This document shows, in pieces, positions 18,491 to 26,824 of a stretch of DNA of 64,000 nucleotides (the first letter of the stretch is position 1; each line of letters opens with the position of its first letter). Position numbers and translations under genes: made by a program. Under the pieces are notes generated by a model. That model had not been told where the DNA came from. It did not search any database and saw nothing but the letters and a program-made list of their open reading frames with translations. The stretch covers positions 1,798,001-1,862,000 of the forward strand of contig NZ_CP062941.1 in the NCBI RefSeq assembly GCF_015101885.1, in the 5' to 3' direction. This DNA is from Massilia litorea. GTDB taxonomy: Bacteria > Pseudomonadota > Gammaproteobacteria > Burkholderiales > Burkholderiaceae_D.

Positions 18491-18734
18491 GCCGGCAAAT
18501 CCATTGTCGGGCAGCCAACGCCAAACATTGGCAAGCTTGCCACCTTTCCCAGCTGCCTACCCTTGACGGGTCGTCAAGGCGTCATGTTGCAGTGCAACCC
18601 GCTCCCATCCTGTGCTAAACTTTCACGGTTTAAGCAGCGCCGCATGAGCGGTTGTTGCCGCAGAAGCTGCGGTAACGTGCATCAGCACACCGGCTGCCCC
18701 ACTGATTGCCGATCAACCGGCACGTTTGTTTTCT

Positions 18735-19298
18735 ATGCCTCTGTCACCTCCCGCCCCGCGCTCCCTGCGGCATACACGCGCCATCACGGTCGAAGCGTAC
18801 GCGCGCGACGATGGCCTGTGGGATCTTGACGCGCGTATCCGCGACATCAAGGCGCAAGACATCGTCCTCGCTTCCGGCAAGCGCCCAGCCGGCACGGCCG
18901 TGCACGACCTGAGCCTGCGCATCACCATCAACCGCGACCTCGAGATCGTCGATGCCGAAGCCGCATCCGACTCGGTGCCGTATCCCGGTTACTGCGACGT
19001 CATCGGCCCCGCTTACAAGAAGCTGGTCGGGCTGTCGCTCGTTAAACATTTCCGGTTGCACCTGAAAGACCGCCTCTCGGGCGTGCTCGGCTGCACCCAC
19101 CTGACCGAACTGGCGCAGGTTTTGCCCACCGCGGCAATCCAGGCCTTCGCCGATGACGAGTTCGAGACACGCAACGCCGCCAAGGATGGCGAGGCTGCGC
19201 GTCCGTACGAAATCGACCGCTGCCACGCGCTGCGCGCCGACGGCCCCGCTGTGGCAAAGTATTACCCGCGCTGGGTAATCAAGGCCGTACAGGGTTGA
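18735..19298 (+). CDS. DUF2889 domain-containing protein
   Basis: A 187-residue protein of unknown function. Typical family text includes RHTRAITVEAYARDDGLWDLDARIRD at the start, the Cys in YPGYCDVIGPAYKKLVGL and GCTHLTELAQVLP. It is found between recX and sucC in many Burkholderiales, as here. ATG at 18735 is preferred over an in-frame TTG at 18726. It ends 61 bp before sucC and may share its transcript. Confidence 0.8.
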   Translation: MPLSPPAPRSLRHTRAITVEAYARDDGLWDLDARIRDIKAQDIVLASGKRPAGTAVHDLSLRITINRDLEIVDAEAASDSVPYPGYCDVIGPAYKKLVGLSLVKHFRLHLKDRLSGVLGCTHLTELAQVLPTAAIQAFADDEFETRNAAKDGEAARPYEIDRCHALRADGPAVAKYYPRWVIKAVQG

Positions 19299-19359
19299 GA
19301 CCGATGTCGAAGTACTTCAATAAACCATCTAAATCAGTAACAGAAGAAGGGAAGCCAGC

Positions 19360-20529
19360 ATGAAAATCCATGAGTATCAGGGCAAAGAAATCCTCCGAAA
19401 GTTCGGAGTGACGGTTCCGCGCGGCATTCCGTGCATGTCGGTCGAAGAGGCCGTCAAGGCAGCTGAAGAGCTGGGCGGCCCGGTCTGGGTCGTCAAGGCC
19501 CAGATCCATGCTGGCGGCCGTGGTAAAGGCGGCGGCGTGAAGGTTGCCAAGTCGCTCGAGCAGGTCAAGGAATACGCAGAACAGATCATGGGCATGCAGC
19601 TCGTGACCCACCAGACCGGCCCTGAAGGCCAGAAGGTGCGCCGCCTGCTGATCGAAGAAGGCGCCGACATCAAGAAGGAACTGTACGTGTCGATGGTCAC
19701 CGACCGCGTGACCCAGAAGGTCGTGCTGATGGCCTCGTCGGAAGGCGGCATGGACATCGAAGAAGTCGCGCACAGCAATCCTGAAAAAATCCACTCGATC
19801 GCGATCGACCCGGCCGTCGGCCTGACCGACGCCGAAGCCGACGAGATCTCGACCAAGATCGGCATTCCTGCCGAATCGCTGGCCGAAGCACGCCAGAACC
19901 TGAAGGGCCTGTACCAGGCTTACTGGGACACCGATTCGTCGCTGGCCGAAATCAACCCGCTGATCCTGACCGGCGACGGTAAAGTCATCGCCCTGGACGC
20001 GAAGTTCAACTTCGACGCCAACGCCCTGTTCCGCCAGCCGGAAATCATGGCTTACCGCGACCTGGACGAAGAAGATCCAGCCGAAGTCGAAGCATCGAAG
20101 TTCGACCTCGCCTACATCTCGCTCGACGGCAACATCGGCTGCCTGGTGAACGGCGCCGGCCTAGCCATGGCCACCATGGACACCATCAAGCTGTTCGGCG
20201 GCGAGCCGGCCAACTTCCTGGACGTGGGCGGCGGTGCGACGGCTGAGAAAGTCACCGAAGCATTCAAGATCATGCTGAAGAACCCAGGCCTGAAAGCCAT
20301 CCTGGTCAACATCTTCGGCGGCATCATGCGTTGCGACGTCATCGCCGAAGGCGTGATCACCGCATCGAAGGCCGTCTCGCTGAAAGTGCCGCTCGTCGTG
20401 CGCATGAAGGGCACCAACGAAGACCTGGGCAAGAAGATGCTGGCCGACTCCGGTCTGCCGATCATCGCCGCCGATACGATGGAAGACGCAGCCAAGGCCG
20501 TCGTCGCCGCTGCAGCTGGTAACGCCTAA
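19360..20529 (+). CDS. sucC: Succinyl-CoA synthetase beta subunit (ADP-forming)
   Basis: A 389-residue ATP-grasp subunit that binds the nucleotide and, with SucD, makes ATP from succinyl-CoA in the TCA cycle. Seen are [17 protein letters not shown], the [16 protein letters not shown] loop, AEINPLI, and GGGATAEKV plus [11 protein letters not shown] in the CoA-ligase domain. It is 17 bp upstream of sucD. Codon choice looks strongly biased, consistent with high expression. Confidence 0.97.
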   Translation: MKIHEYQGKEILRKFGVTVPRGIPCMSVEEAVKAAEELGGPVWVVKAQIHAGGRGKGGGVKVAKSLEQVKEYAEQIMGMQLVTHQTGPEGQKVRRLLIEEGADIKKELYVSMVTDRVTQKVVLMASSEGGMDIEEVAHSNPEKIHSIAIDPAVGLTDAEADEISTKIGIPAESLAEARQNLKGLYQAYWDTDSSLAEINPLILTGDGKVIALDAKFNFDANALFRQPEIMAYRDLDEEDPAEVEASKFDLAYISLDGNIGCLVNGAGLAMATMDTIKLFGGEPANFLDVGGGATAEKVTEAFKIMLKNPGLKAILVNIFGGIMRCDVIAEGVITASKAVSLKVPLVVRMKGTNEDLGKKMLADSGLPIIAADTMEDAAKAVVAAAAGNA

Positions 20530-20546
20530 TTCGAAGGAATAAACAA

Positions 20547-21428
20547 ATGTCGATCCTGATCAACAAAGATACAAAAGTCATCACCCAGGGTATCACCGGC
20601 AAGACCGGTCAGTTCCATACCCGCATGTGCCGCGACTACGCGAACGGCAAAGCTGCCTTCGTCGCAGGCGTGAACCCGAAGAAAGCCGGCGAAGACTTCG
20701 AAGGCATCCCGATTTTCGCCAACGTCTCGGAAGCGAAAGCTGCCACCGGCGCCACCGTGTCGGTCATCTACGTCCCGCCGGCAGGCGCGGCCGCCGCAAT
20801 CTGGGAAGCTGTCGAAGCCGACCTGGACCTGGCCATCTGCATCACCGAAGGCATCCCTGTCCGCGACATGATGGCCCTGAAAGACCGCATGGCCAAGGCC
20901 GGTTCGAAGACCCTGCTGCTGGGTCCTAACTGCCCAGGCCTGATCACCCCGGACGAAATCAAGATCGGCATCATGCCTGGTCACATCCACCGCAAGGGCC
21001 GCATCGGCGTCGTCTCGCGCTCGGGCACCCTGACCTATGAAGCAGTCGGCCAGCTGACCGCACTGGGTCTCGGTCAATCGTCGGCAGTCGGCATCGGCGG
21101 CGACCCGATCAACGGCCTGAAGCACATCGACATCATGAAGATGTTCAATGACGATCCTGATACCGACGCGGTCATCATGATCGGCGAAATCGGCGGTCCG
21201 GACGAAGCCAACGCTGCTCACTGGGTCAAGGACAACATGAAGAAGCCAGTGGTCGGCTTCATCGCCGGTGTCACCGCTCCTCCGGGCAAGCGCATGGGCC
21301 ACGCCGGCGCGCTGATCTCGGGCGGCGCCGATACCGCGCAAGCCAAGCTGGACATCATGGAAGAGTGCGGCATCAAAGCCACCAAGAACCCGTCGGAAAT
21401 GGCACGCCTGCTGAAGGCCATGCTGTAA
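20547..21428 (+). CDS. sucD: Succinyl-CoA synthetase alpha subunit
   Basis: A 293-residue CoA-binding subunit carrying the phosphorylated histidine. The Rossmann-like N-terminus has [12 protein letters not shown], and [10 protein letters not shown] holds the active His (about H252). It pairs with sucC upstream. A strong terminator starts 22 bp after the stop and isolates sucCD from the pilin genes. Confidence 0.97.
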   Translation: MSILINKDTKVITQGITGKTGQFHTRMCRDYANGKAAFVAGVNPKKAGEDFEGIPIFANVSEAKAATGATVSVIYVPPAGAAAAIWEAVEADLDLAICITEGIPVRDMMALKDRMAKAGSKTLLLGPNCPGLITPDEIKIGIMPGHIHRKGRIGVVSRSGTLTYEAVGQLTALGLGQSSAVGIGGDPINGLKHIDIMKMFNDDPDTDAVIMIGEIGGPDEANAAHWVKDNMKKPVVGFIAGVTAPPGKRMGHAGALISGGADTAQAKLDIMEECGIKATKNPSEMARLLKAML

Positions 21429-21450
21429 TCCCGGACAATTCTTGTTCTTG

Positions 21451-21479
21451 AAAGGAGCCTGCGGGCTCCTTTTTTTTTC
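21451..21479 (+). terminator. Intrinsic terminator of sucCD
   Basis: AAAGGAGCC (21451-21459) pairs with GGCTCCTTT around a 4-nt loop and is followed by a long T-run. Confidence 0.93.
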
Positions 21480-21505
21480 CATATGAACAGAAAATGCACG
21501 GTGGG

Positions 21506-21551
21506 TGACAAAATTTGTCAGCCCAGGGTGGGTAGGTGACAAGTTTCGTCG
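21506..21551 (+). promoter_or_regulatory. Candidate activator (PilR-like) sites upstream of pilin
   Basis: A perfect 15-bp palindrome, TGACAAAATTTGTCA (21506-21520), is followed by a degenerate copy, TGACAAGTTTCGTCG (21537-21551). The centres are 31 bp apart, about three helical turns, and 43 to 88 bp upstream of the sigma-54 element. TGTC-containing sites at this distance fit the enhancer role of PilR; the protein assignment is an inference. Confidence 0.6.
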
Positions 21552-21593
21552 CTTTAATTGCCGTGAAATTAAGGATTCCGGGGTGAAATGGGC

Positions 21594-21608
21594 TGGCACG
21601 GCACTTGC
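21594..21608 (+). promoter_or_regulatory. Sigma-54 promoter of the first pilin gene
   Basis: TGGCACGGCACTTGC matches the consensus TGGCAC-N5-TTGC at every fixed position, with GG and GC at the right spacing. It is about 78 bp before the pilin ATG. Type IV pilin genes are classically driven by RpoN with PilR. Confidence 0.9.
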
Positions 21609-21685
21609 AATAGGTAATGCGTGGCACGAAGCAATACCGAATACCGAAGCACCAACCCAATACAACTTACCCTTGGAGAACCACC

Positions 21686-22129
21686 ATGAAATCGATGAAA
21701 ATTGTTAAGAAAGCAGAAGCCGGCTTCACCCTGATCGAACTGATGATCGTTGTTGCCATCATCGGCATCCTGGCCGCTGTCGCCATCCCGAACTACCAGA
21801 ACTACACCGCAAAATCGAAGTTCGGTGCTGCGCTGTCGGAAGTTTCGGCCGGTAAAGTGGGCTTTGATGCCAAGTTGAACGATGGCGAAACTATCTCGAA
21901 GCCTGAAGATGTCGGCCTGGCCGCGGAAGCCAGCCCAACCTCCAACTGCAAATTCAAAGCTGGCACCGATTCGATTACCTGCACCATTCAAAACGGTCCA
22001 GCAAGCGTGAAAGACCAGGACATCGTCCTGACCCGCGGTACTGACGGCGCTTGGAGCTGCAAGGCCGCTACGGTTGAAGAAAAGCTGATCGGCAAAGGCA
22101 CCTGCGTCGGCAAAGCAGCAGGCGGCTAA
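21686..22129 (+). CDS. pilA: Type IV major pilin
   Basis: A 147-residue prepilin with a short basic leader cut after G13, giving mature [22 protein letters not shown] with the conserved Glu5 (E18). The globular part has four cysteines (SNCK, ITCT, WSCK, GTCV) able to form two disulphides. GGAG lies seven bases before ATG 21686. It has its own sigma-54 promoter, activator-like sites and terminator. Codon use is more AT-tolerant and biased than in the second pilin, suggesting it is the highly expressed subunit. Confidence 0.93.
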   Translation: MKSMKIVKKAEAGFTLIELMIVVAIIGILAAVAIPNYQNYTAKSKFGAALSEVSAGKVGFDAKLNDGETISKPEDVGLAAEASPTSNCKFKAGTDSITCTIQNGPASVKDQDIVLTRGTDGAWSCKAATVEEKLIGKGTCVGKAAGG

Positions 22130-22153
22130 TTCGAGCTGAACTGGATTAAGAAG

Positions 22154-22179
22154 ACCCCGCTTCGGCGGGGTTTTTGTTT
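22154..22179 (+). terminator. Intrinsic terminator between the two pilins
   Basis: ACCCCGC (22154-22160), tetraloop TTCG, GCGGGGT, then a T-rich tail. Confidence 0.93.
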
Positions 22180-22180
22180 T

Positions 22181-22195
22181 TGGCTGAGGTGCCGC
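22181..22195 (+). promoter_or_regulatory. Degenerate sigma-54-like element before the second pilin
   Basis: TGGCTGAGGTGCCGC keeps the invariant GG and GC ten bases apart but deviates at most other positions. It immediately follows the first pilin's terminator and is about 60 bp before the second pilin start. It is speculative. Confidence 0.35.
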
Positions 22196-22255
22196 AATCG
22201 TGCACTTTCAACCAAGGTTATCGTTCCGGACTGCTCAACTGACCGGAGGATCACC

Positions 22256-22711
22256 GTGACATGCATAAAAGTTGTTAGGAAGACCGAAGCCGGCTTCACC
22301 CTCGTCGAACTGATGATCGTCGTTGCGATCATCGGCATCCTGGCGACGCTTGCCATCCCGGCCTACCAGGACTATGTGGCGAGGTCGAAATTCGGCGTTG
22401 CGCTGGCTGAAGTGTCCGCAGGTAAAGTCGGCATCGACACCAGGCTGAACGACGGCGAGACCGTCAGCAAGCCGGAAGAAGTCGGCCTGGCCGCAGCCGA
22501 CAAGCCCACCGCCAATTGCAAGTTCGGGGCAGCGGCCGACCCCGACGCCGCCAGCCTGACCTGCCAGATCGTCGCCGGCCCGGTCGGCGTCAAGGACCAG
22601 ACCATCACCCTCACGCGCGACAAGGACACCGGCGCCTGGAGCTGCAGCGCCGCCACCGTCCCCCAGAAGCTGATCGGCCGCGAAGCCGTCTGCAAGGGCA
22701 AGGCCACCTGA
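22256..22711 (+). CDS. Second type IV pilin (tandem paralogue)
   Basis: A 151-residue prepilin closely related to its neighbour: the same G13 cleavage site, [22 protein letters not shown] core, Glu5 and four cysteines (ANCK, LTCQ, WSCS, AVCK). The start is GTG at 22256 with GGAGGA five bases before; an ATG at 22261 is in another frame and stops at once. Its codons are much more GC-rich than the first copy's. A separate terminator follows. It could be a minor or alternative pilin rather than a second major subunit. Confidence 0.88.
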   Translation: MTCIKVVRKTEAGFTLVELMIVVAIIGILATLAIPAYQDYVARSKFGVALAEVSAGKVGIDTRLNDGETVSKPEEVGLAAADKPTANCKFGAAADPDAASLTCQIVAGPVGVKDQTITLTRDKDTGAWSCSAATVPQKLIGREAVCKGKAT

Positions 22712-22723
22712 TCCCCCAAAAAA

Positions 22724-22749
22724 GAAACCCCGCCAGAGCGGGGTTTTTT
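22724..22749 (+). terminator. Intrinsic terminator of the second pilin
   Basis: AACCCCGC (22726-22733), loop CAGA, GCGGGGTT, then a T-run; an A-rich stretch precedes it. Confidence 0.92.
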
Positions 22750-22766
22750 GCATGCTGTGAACGGCC

Positions 22767-23477
22767 TCAGACGATCTTCTGCCGGTCCGCCAGCAGTGCT
22801 TCGTAGGTCATGTTCTGCAACAGTGTGTAATGCGTCGGATCGAGATCGATGAACTGCATCCCATATGTAAACAGGTCCGAGTCGTCGGCCGCCTTGGTGA
22901 CGTTGACGTTACGAATCGCCGCGCGTGCGGAAATCCGCACTTCCTGGTCGTCGGGCGGCGCCTTCAGGGAAAACTGCAGCGCGATCTGCTCTTCGTCGGC
23001 CGGCAGGCGGCTAGGGGAGACGACCAGCGCGCCGCTGACCGACAGGTTCAGGATCGTGCAGGCCAGCAGCCCGCCATGGGTGCCGCTGCCGCTGATCGCG
23101 GCGGGCAGGTCGACCTTGACCCGCATCGCCGTGCGCAGGCTCGTTCCCTGCACCGTGGTCGGGAAGGACACATGGACATAGAACAGGGGCCGTGCAAACA
23201 CGCGCTCGACCGTGCAGGCGAAGGAGCATACCTTGACGCCCGAGAACACCCGGATCGTCAGGCGCTCGCCTTCGGCCAGCGCGATCGGTGCACCATTTTC
23301 CATCGGAATCTTGAGGATGATGTACTCATCCTTGATATAGCCGATCAGGCTCGAGAAATGCTGGACCGGCTTGACGCGGCGATGCGTGATGAGCTGCAGG
23401 CGTGTGCCGACCTGGAGATTCATGGTCTCGAAATCGACGTCCTGCGGTTTGAGCTCGTTCGCCTGTCCGGCCTGCAT
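22767..23477 (-). CDS. PilZ-domain c-di-GMP-binding protein, YcgR-like flagellar brake
   Basis: A 236-residue protein with an N-terminal YcgR-type domain (about 15-115) and a C-terminal PilZ domain. The c-di-GMP motif is readable as RTAMR (RxxxR) followed by NLSVSG (D/NxSxxG). Such proteins slow flagellar motors or steer surface behaviour when c-di-GMP rises. ATG at 23477 (MQAGQAN) is chosen; a TTG at 23537 would add 20 unlikely residues, and a later ATG is also possible. Three other genes here concern c-di-GMP: the GGDEF/EAL protein at 41849, and YfiR and the GGDEF regulator at the right end. Confidence 0.85.
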   Translation of the reverse strand: MQAGQANELKPQDVDFETMNLQVGTRLQLITHRRVKPVQHFSSLIGYIKDEYIILKIPMENGAPIALAEGERLTIRVFSGVKVCSFACTVERVFARPLFYVHVSFPTTVQGTSLRTAMRVKVDLPAAISGSGTHGGLLACTILNLSVSGALVVSPSRLPADEEQIALQFSLKAPPDDQEVRISARAAIRNVNVTKAADDSDLFTYGMQFIDLDPTHYTLLQNMTYEALLADRQKIV

Positions 23478-23572
23478 GCTGTTCGTTGTGAAATGGCGGG
23501 CCGGCGGCCCTGCAAGGGCAGCATGATACCACTTCAATTAATGACCAAAAGCAAGACTTTAGCGATTGTCGT

Positions 23573-23598
23573 AAAAAAACCCGCGATCAGGCGGGTTT
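23573..23598 (-). terminator. Intrinsic terminator of the S9 peptidase gene
   Basis: On the minus strand AAAACCCGCC, a short loop and GCGGGTTTTTTT: a GC stem with a T-run, 21 bases beyond the stop at 23619. Confidence 0.88.
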
Positions 23599-23618
23599 TG
23601 TGGGTCAAATCCTGGACA

Positions 23619-25670
23619 TCACGGTTTCAAGTGCTGGTCCAGCCAGCCGATGACTGTGTGGTGCCAGAGCAGCGAATTCGCCGGTTTCAGCACCCAATGG
23701 TTTTCGTCCGGGAAGACCAGCAGCTTGCTGTCGATGCCACGGCGCTGCAAGGCGGTGAAGGTGGACAGGCCCTGGGCGGTCGGAATGCGGAAGTCGAGGT
23801 CGCCCTGGATCACGAGCATCGGCGTCTTCCACTTGTTTACGTGGAGCACCGGGTTGAAACGCTCGTGCTGCTGCGGTACGGCGAAATAGGCGCCGCCGTT
23901 TTCCCAGTCGGTGAACCATTGCTCTTCGGTCGAATAGGCCATGCCGCGCGTGTCGAATACGCCGTCGTGGTTGACGATGCATTTAAAACCATCGGACCAG
24001 TTACCTTCGATCCAGTTCATCATGTAGCCGCCGTAGGAAGCGCCCAGTGCGCAACTGCGCCCGCGGTCCAGCCACGGGAATTTCTTGACGGCCGCCTCGA
24101 GGCCCTTTTGCAGGTCGACCAGGGGTGCGCCGCCCCAGTCTCCGCTGATCGCATCGGTGAACTTCTGGCCGTAGCCGGTCGAGCCATGGAAATCGATGAA
24201 GACCGTGGCATACCCCGCGCCGGCATAGACCTGCGGGTTCCAGCGGTAGCTCCAGGCGTTGCCGAAACTGCCTTGTGGACCGCCGTGCACCAGGAAGGCG
24301 ATCGGATATTTTGCGCCCGGTACCGCATTCCACGGTTTCATGACGTGGCCGTAAACGGTATCGCCGTTCGCGCCCTTGAACGAGAACTGTTCGAAGTCGC
24401 CGAAGCGCACGTCGGCCAGCTTGTCGGCATTGTTGCTGGTCAGCTGACGCGGTGTGCCTCCCGCCAGGGCCGTCGCGTACAGCTGGGCCGGCGAAGCCAG
24501 CGTGGCCTGGGTATAGGCAATCGTGTCGCGGCGCATGTCGAAGCCGCCGATCGAGCCCTTGTCGGTCAAGGCTGACACCTTGCCGCTGGCGACATCGATC
24601 GCGAACAGGCGATGCTGGCCGACGTCTTCTGCATCGACGACAAGCGACTTGCCGTCCGCGCTCCACTGCAGGGTGCCGGGGGAGCGATCCCATTTGTCCG
24701 CGAGCTTGCGCTTCTGGCCGCTGGCGACGTCCATCAGCATGATCTGGAAGCGGTCGGCCTCGAAGCCGGGACGCGCCATGGCGAGCCAGGCGAGGGTGCG
24801 GCCGTCCGGCGAGAACACGCCTTTGGTATCCCAGGCGGGATTGGCGGCCGTCAGGTTGCGCGGCTTGTCTCCGCCGGCGGCCGGCACGCTGTACAGGTCG
24901 AAGTTGGTCGACCAGGCTTCGGTCTTGCCGGCAATGCGGGCCGAGAAGACGATCGTCTTGCCGTCCGGGCTGAAGTGGTACTCCTCGCGGTCGCCAAACG
25001 GTTTCGAGGGGACGTCGCCATCGAGCGAGCCCGACAGGCTGACCGGCGCCGCGCTCACGCGCCCGCTGGCATCGATCGGCGCCGAGAACAGCACGGCGTT
25101 GCGGCCATCGGCCCAGGTATCCCAGTGGCGCACGAACAGCCGGTCGTAGACGCGGCCGCTTGCCTTGTTCTTCGCCTGGGCATCCATCCGGTCCCTGGTG
25201 CAGGCAAGGTCGGCGCAATCGCGGAACACGGCCATGCTCAAGGCAATGCGCTCGCCCGTAGGAGAAACGCGGAAATTGTCGACATCGAGCGGCAGGTTCG
25301 TCACCTGGGTCGGCTCGCCGCCGTTTGCAGGCTGGCGCCAGACCTGGGAGCTGCCCGAGCGGCTCGACAGGAAATAGACGGCATCGCCCGCCGGCGCCCA
25401 TTCGGGATCGAGACTGCTGCTGTCGTGATTGGTCAGCGCCTTGGGAGCGGCGCCGCCGCGCAGGTCGGCGATCCACAGGCTCGTCTGGCCCCGGTTCTTG
25501 CCGAGATCGGTGCGGCGGACGGTGTAGACGACGCGGCTGGCGTCCGGCGACACCGCCGGGCTGCCGACGCGTTCCAGGTTGACCAGGTCTTCCACCGTAA
25601 AGCCGCGCGGCGCAGCAAGGGCATTGGCGGCAGCCAATGCCGTCGCCAATACGAGTAAACGTAATTTCAT
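23619..25670 (-). CDS. S9 family peptidase (acylaminoacyl/dipeptidyl peptidase type), exported
   Basis: A 683-residue serine peptidase. Signal peptide MKLRLLVLATALAAANALA is followed by a propeller of WD40-like repeats (SPDASRVVYTVR, SPTGERIALSM, SPDGKTIVFSA, SPDGRTLAWLA) and a C-terminal hydrolase domain. The nucleophile lies in LGASYGGYMMN, the Asp probably in IQGDLDFRIP and the His in FPDENHWVL. It probably trims peptides in the periplasm. It has its own terminator and a divergent neighbour, so it is likely monocistronic. Confidence 0.9.
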   Translation of the reverse strand: MKLRLLVLATALAAANALAAPRGFTVEDLVNLERVGSPAVSPDASRVVYTVRRTDLGKNRGQTSLWIADLRGGAAPKALTNHDSSSLDPEWAPAGDAVYFLSSRSGSSQVWRQPANGGEPTQVTNLPLDVDNFRVSPTGERIALSMAVFRDCADLACTRDRMDAQAKNKASGRVYDRLFVRHWDTWADGRNAVLFSAPIDASGRVSAAPVSLSGSLDGDVPSKPFGDREEYHFSPDGKTIVFSARIAGKTEAWSTNFDLYSVPAAGGDKPRNLTAANPAWDTKGVFSPDGRTLAWLAMARPGFEADRFQIMLMDVASGQKRKLADKWDRSPGTLQWSADGKSLVVDAEDVGQHRLFAIDVASGKVSALTDKGSIGGFDMRRDTIAYTQATLASPAQLYATALAGGTPRQLTSNNADKLADVRFGDFEQFSFKGANGDTVYGHVMKPWNAVPGAKYPIAFLVHGGPQGSFGNAWSYRWNPQVYAGAGYATVFIDFHGSTGYGQKFTDAISGDWGGAPLVDLQKGLEAAVKKFPWLDRGRSCALGASYGGYMMNWIEGNWSDGFKCIVNHDGVFDTRGMAYSTEEQWFTDWENGGAYFAVPQQHERFNPVLHVNKWKTPMLVIQGDLDFRIPTAQGLSTFTALQRRGIDSKLLVFPDENHWVLKPANSLLWHHTVIGWLDQHLKP

Positions 25671-25858
25671 TGCATCCTCTTCAATCGTGTCTCGGATTTT
25701 TTACGCGCGCGGTTGTGCCGCGGCAATTCAGCAATTTAACACGGCATGGGTAGTCAGAAGCCTGATGACAATTTGTTCAGCCAAGGAGTACACTCGATGG
25801 TGCGCTGCACAATCCGGCGCACCATCCGATTCCGGTCATTCACCAGGAGAACAGCATC

Positions 25859-26191
25859 ATGATCACGATGAGCGCATTTCCGAACGCGGCATTCCCCACC
25901 ATGCCGACCCCGTTTTTAGGACTCTGGTCGAATGTCGCCGGTTTGTACCGCGACACCATGCGAACCAATATGCAACAGATGATGTCGAGTTCAGTGGGCA
26001 TTATCCAGGAGCATACCTTGCGTGCATTCATCACTGCATCGCAAGCCTGTGCCGACGCGCTGGCGAAGAACGCCATGTCGGTACAGCAGCAGTCGATGGA
26101 GCGCCTTGCCGATGCAAACGGCAAGGCAGTCGGCATGCTGGGCCACGCGTTCACGCAGGCGTGGATGGGGAATGTGCAGCTGGCGAAATGA
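25859..26191 (+). CDS. Small phasin-like protein
   Basis: A 110-residue, predicted mostly helical protein rich in Met, Ala and Gln, with an amphipathic pattern (LRAFITASQACADALAKNAM). It resembles phasin-family proteins that coat polyhydroxyalkanoate granules, but the similarity is of style only. AGGAG stands about nine bases before ATG 25859. No phaC or other PHA gene is nearby. Confidence in a coding gene is good; in the function it is low. Confidence 0.55.
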   Translation: MITMSAFPNAAFPTMPTPFLGLWSNVAGLYRDTMRTNMQQMMSSSVGIIQEHTLRAFITASQACADALAKNAMSVQQQSMERLADANGKAVGMLGHAFTQAWMGNVQLAK

Positions 26192-26220
26192 AGCCGTAAT
26201 CGGGGCGGCGGCGCAGCTTG

Positions 26221-26739
26221 TTACAGCTCTGCCGTCCAGTCCCCGCTCTTGCCGCCATGCTTTTCCAGCACCCGCACGTTGGTCATGACCATCCCCCGGT
26301 CGACCGCCTTGCACATGTCGTAGATCGTCAATAGACCCACCTGCACGGCGGTCAGCGCCTCCATCTCGACCCCGGTCTTGCCGTGCAGTTCGACCTGCGC
26401 GCGGCAATGGACGCTGTTGTTGGCCGCATCGATCTCGAAATCGACGGCGACGCGGGTGATCGCCAGCGGATGGCACAGGGGAATCAGGTCGCTCGTGCGC
26501 TTGGCGCCCATGATGGCGGCGATGCGGGCGATGCCGAGCACGTCGCCCTTTTTTGCGGTGCCGGACTGGATCAGCTGCAAGGTTTCCGGCTGCATGCGGA
26601 TGGTGCCGGCGGCAACAGCGACGCGATGGGTCTCGTTCTTGGCGCCGACGTCGACCATGTGGGCCTGGCCGGCGGCGTCGAAGTGCGTCAACTCGTGGGG
26701 CAGCTGGCCTGCGTCTGGCCTTGGATCGGATACGGTCAT
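26221..26739 (-). CDS. moaC: Cyclic pyranopterin monophosphate synthase
   Basis: A 172-residue MoaC, which turns the MoaA product into cyclic pyranopterin phosphate in molybdenum-cofactor synthesis. Signature blocks are [30 protein letters not shown] and the C-terminal [27 protein letters not shown] non-conserved leader of about 20 residues precedes the core. It stands alone without other moa genes and is divergent from the M48 protease gene. Confidence 0.95.
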   Translation of the reverse strand: MTVSDPRPDAGQLPHELTHFDAAGQAHMVDVGAKNETHRVAVAAGTIRMQPETLQLIQSGTAKKGDVLGIARIAAIMGAKRTSDLIPLCHPLAITRVAVDFEIDAANNSVHCRAQVELHGKTGVEMEALTAVQVGLLTIYDMCKAVDRGMVMTNVRVLEKHGGKSGDWTAEL

Positions 26740-26824
26740 GGTATGTCGGTATGCTTGGGTAAGAAAGTGTTTCAGGGCGCGGCAAGGCGCCTGCGGATGG
26801 GGTTATCATAGCATCGTGAAATCG

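Noticed and set aside
9329..25670. The two S9 peptidases as a recent duplication
   Set aside because: They share plan and active-site motif but differ widely in the propeller and around the catalytic residues, so they are separate family members.
26378..26824. Upstream extension of the M48 protease frame
   Set aside because: It runs antisense through moaC, and the true start is shown by the signal peptide at 26825.
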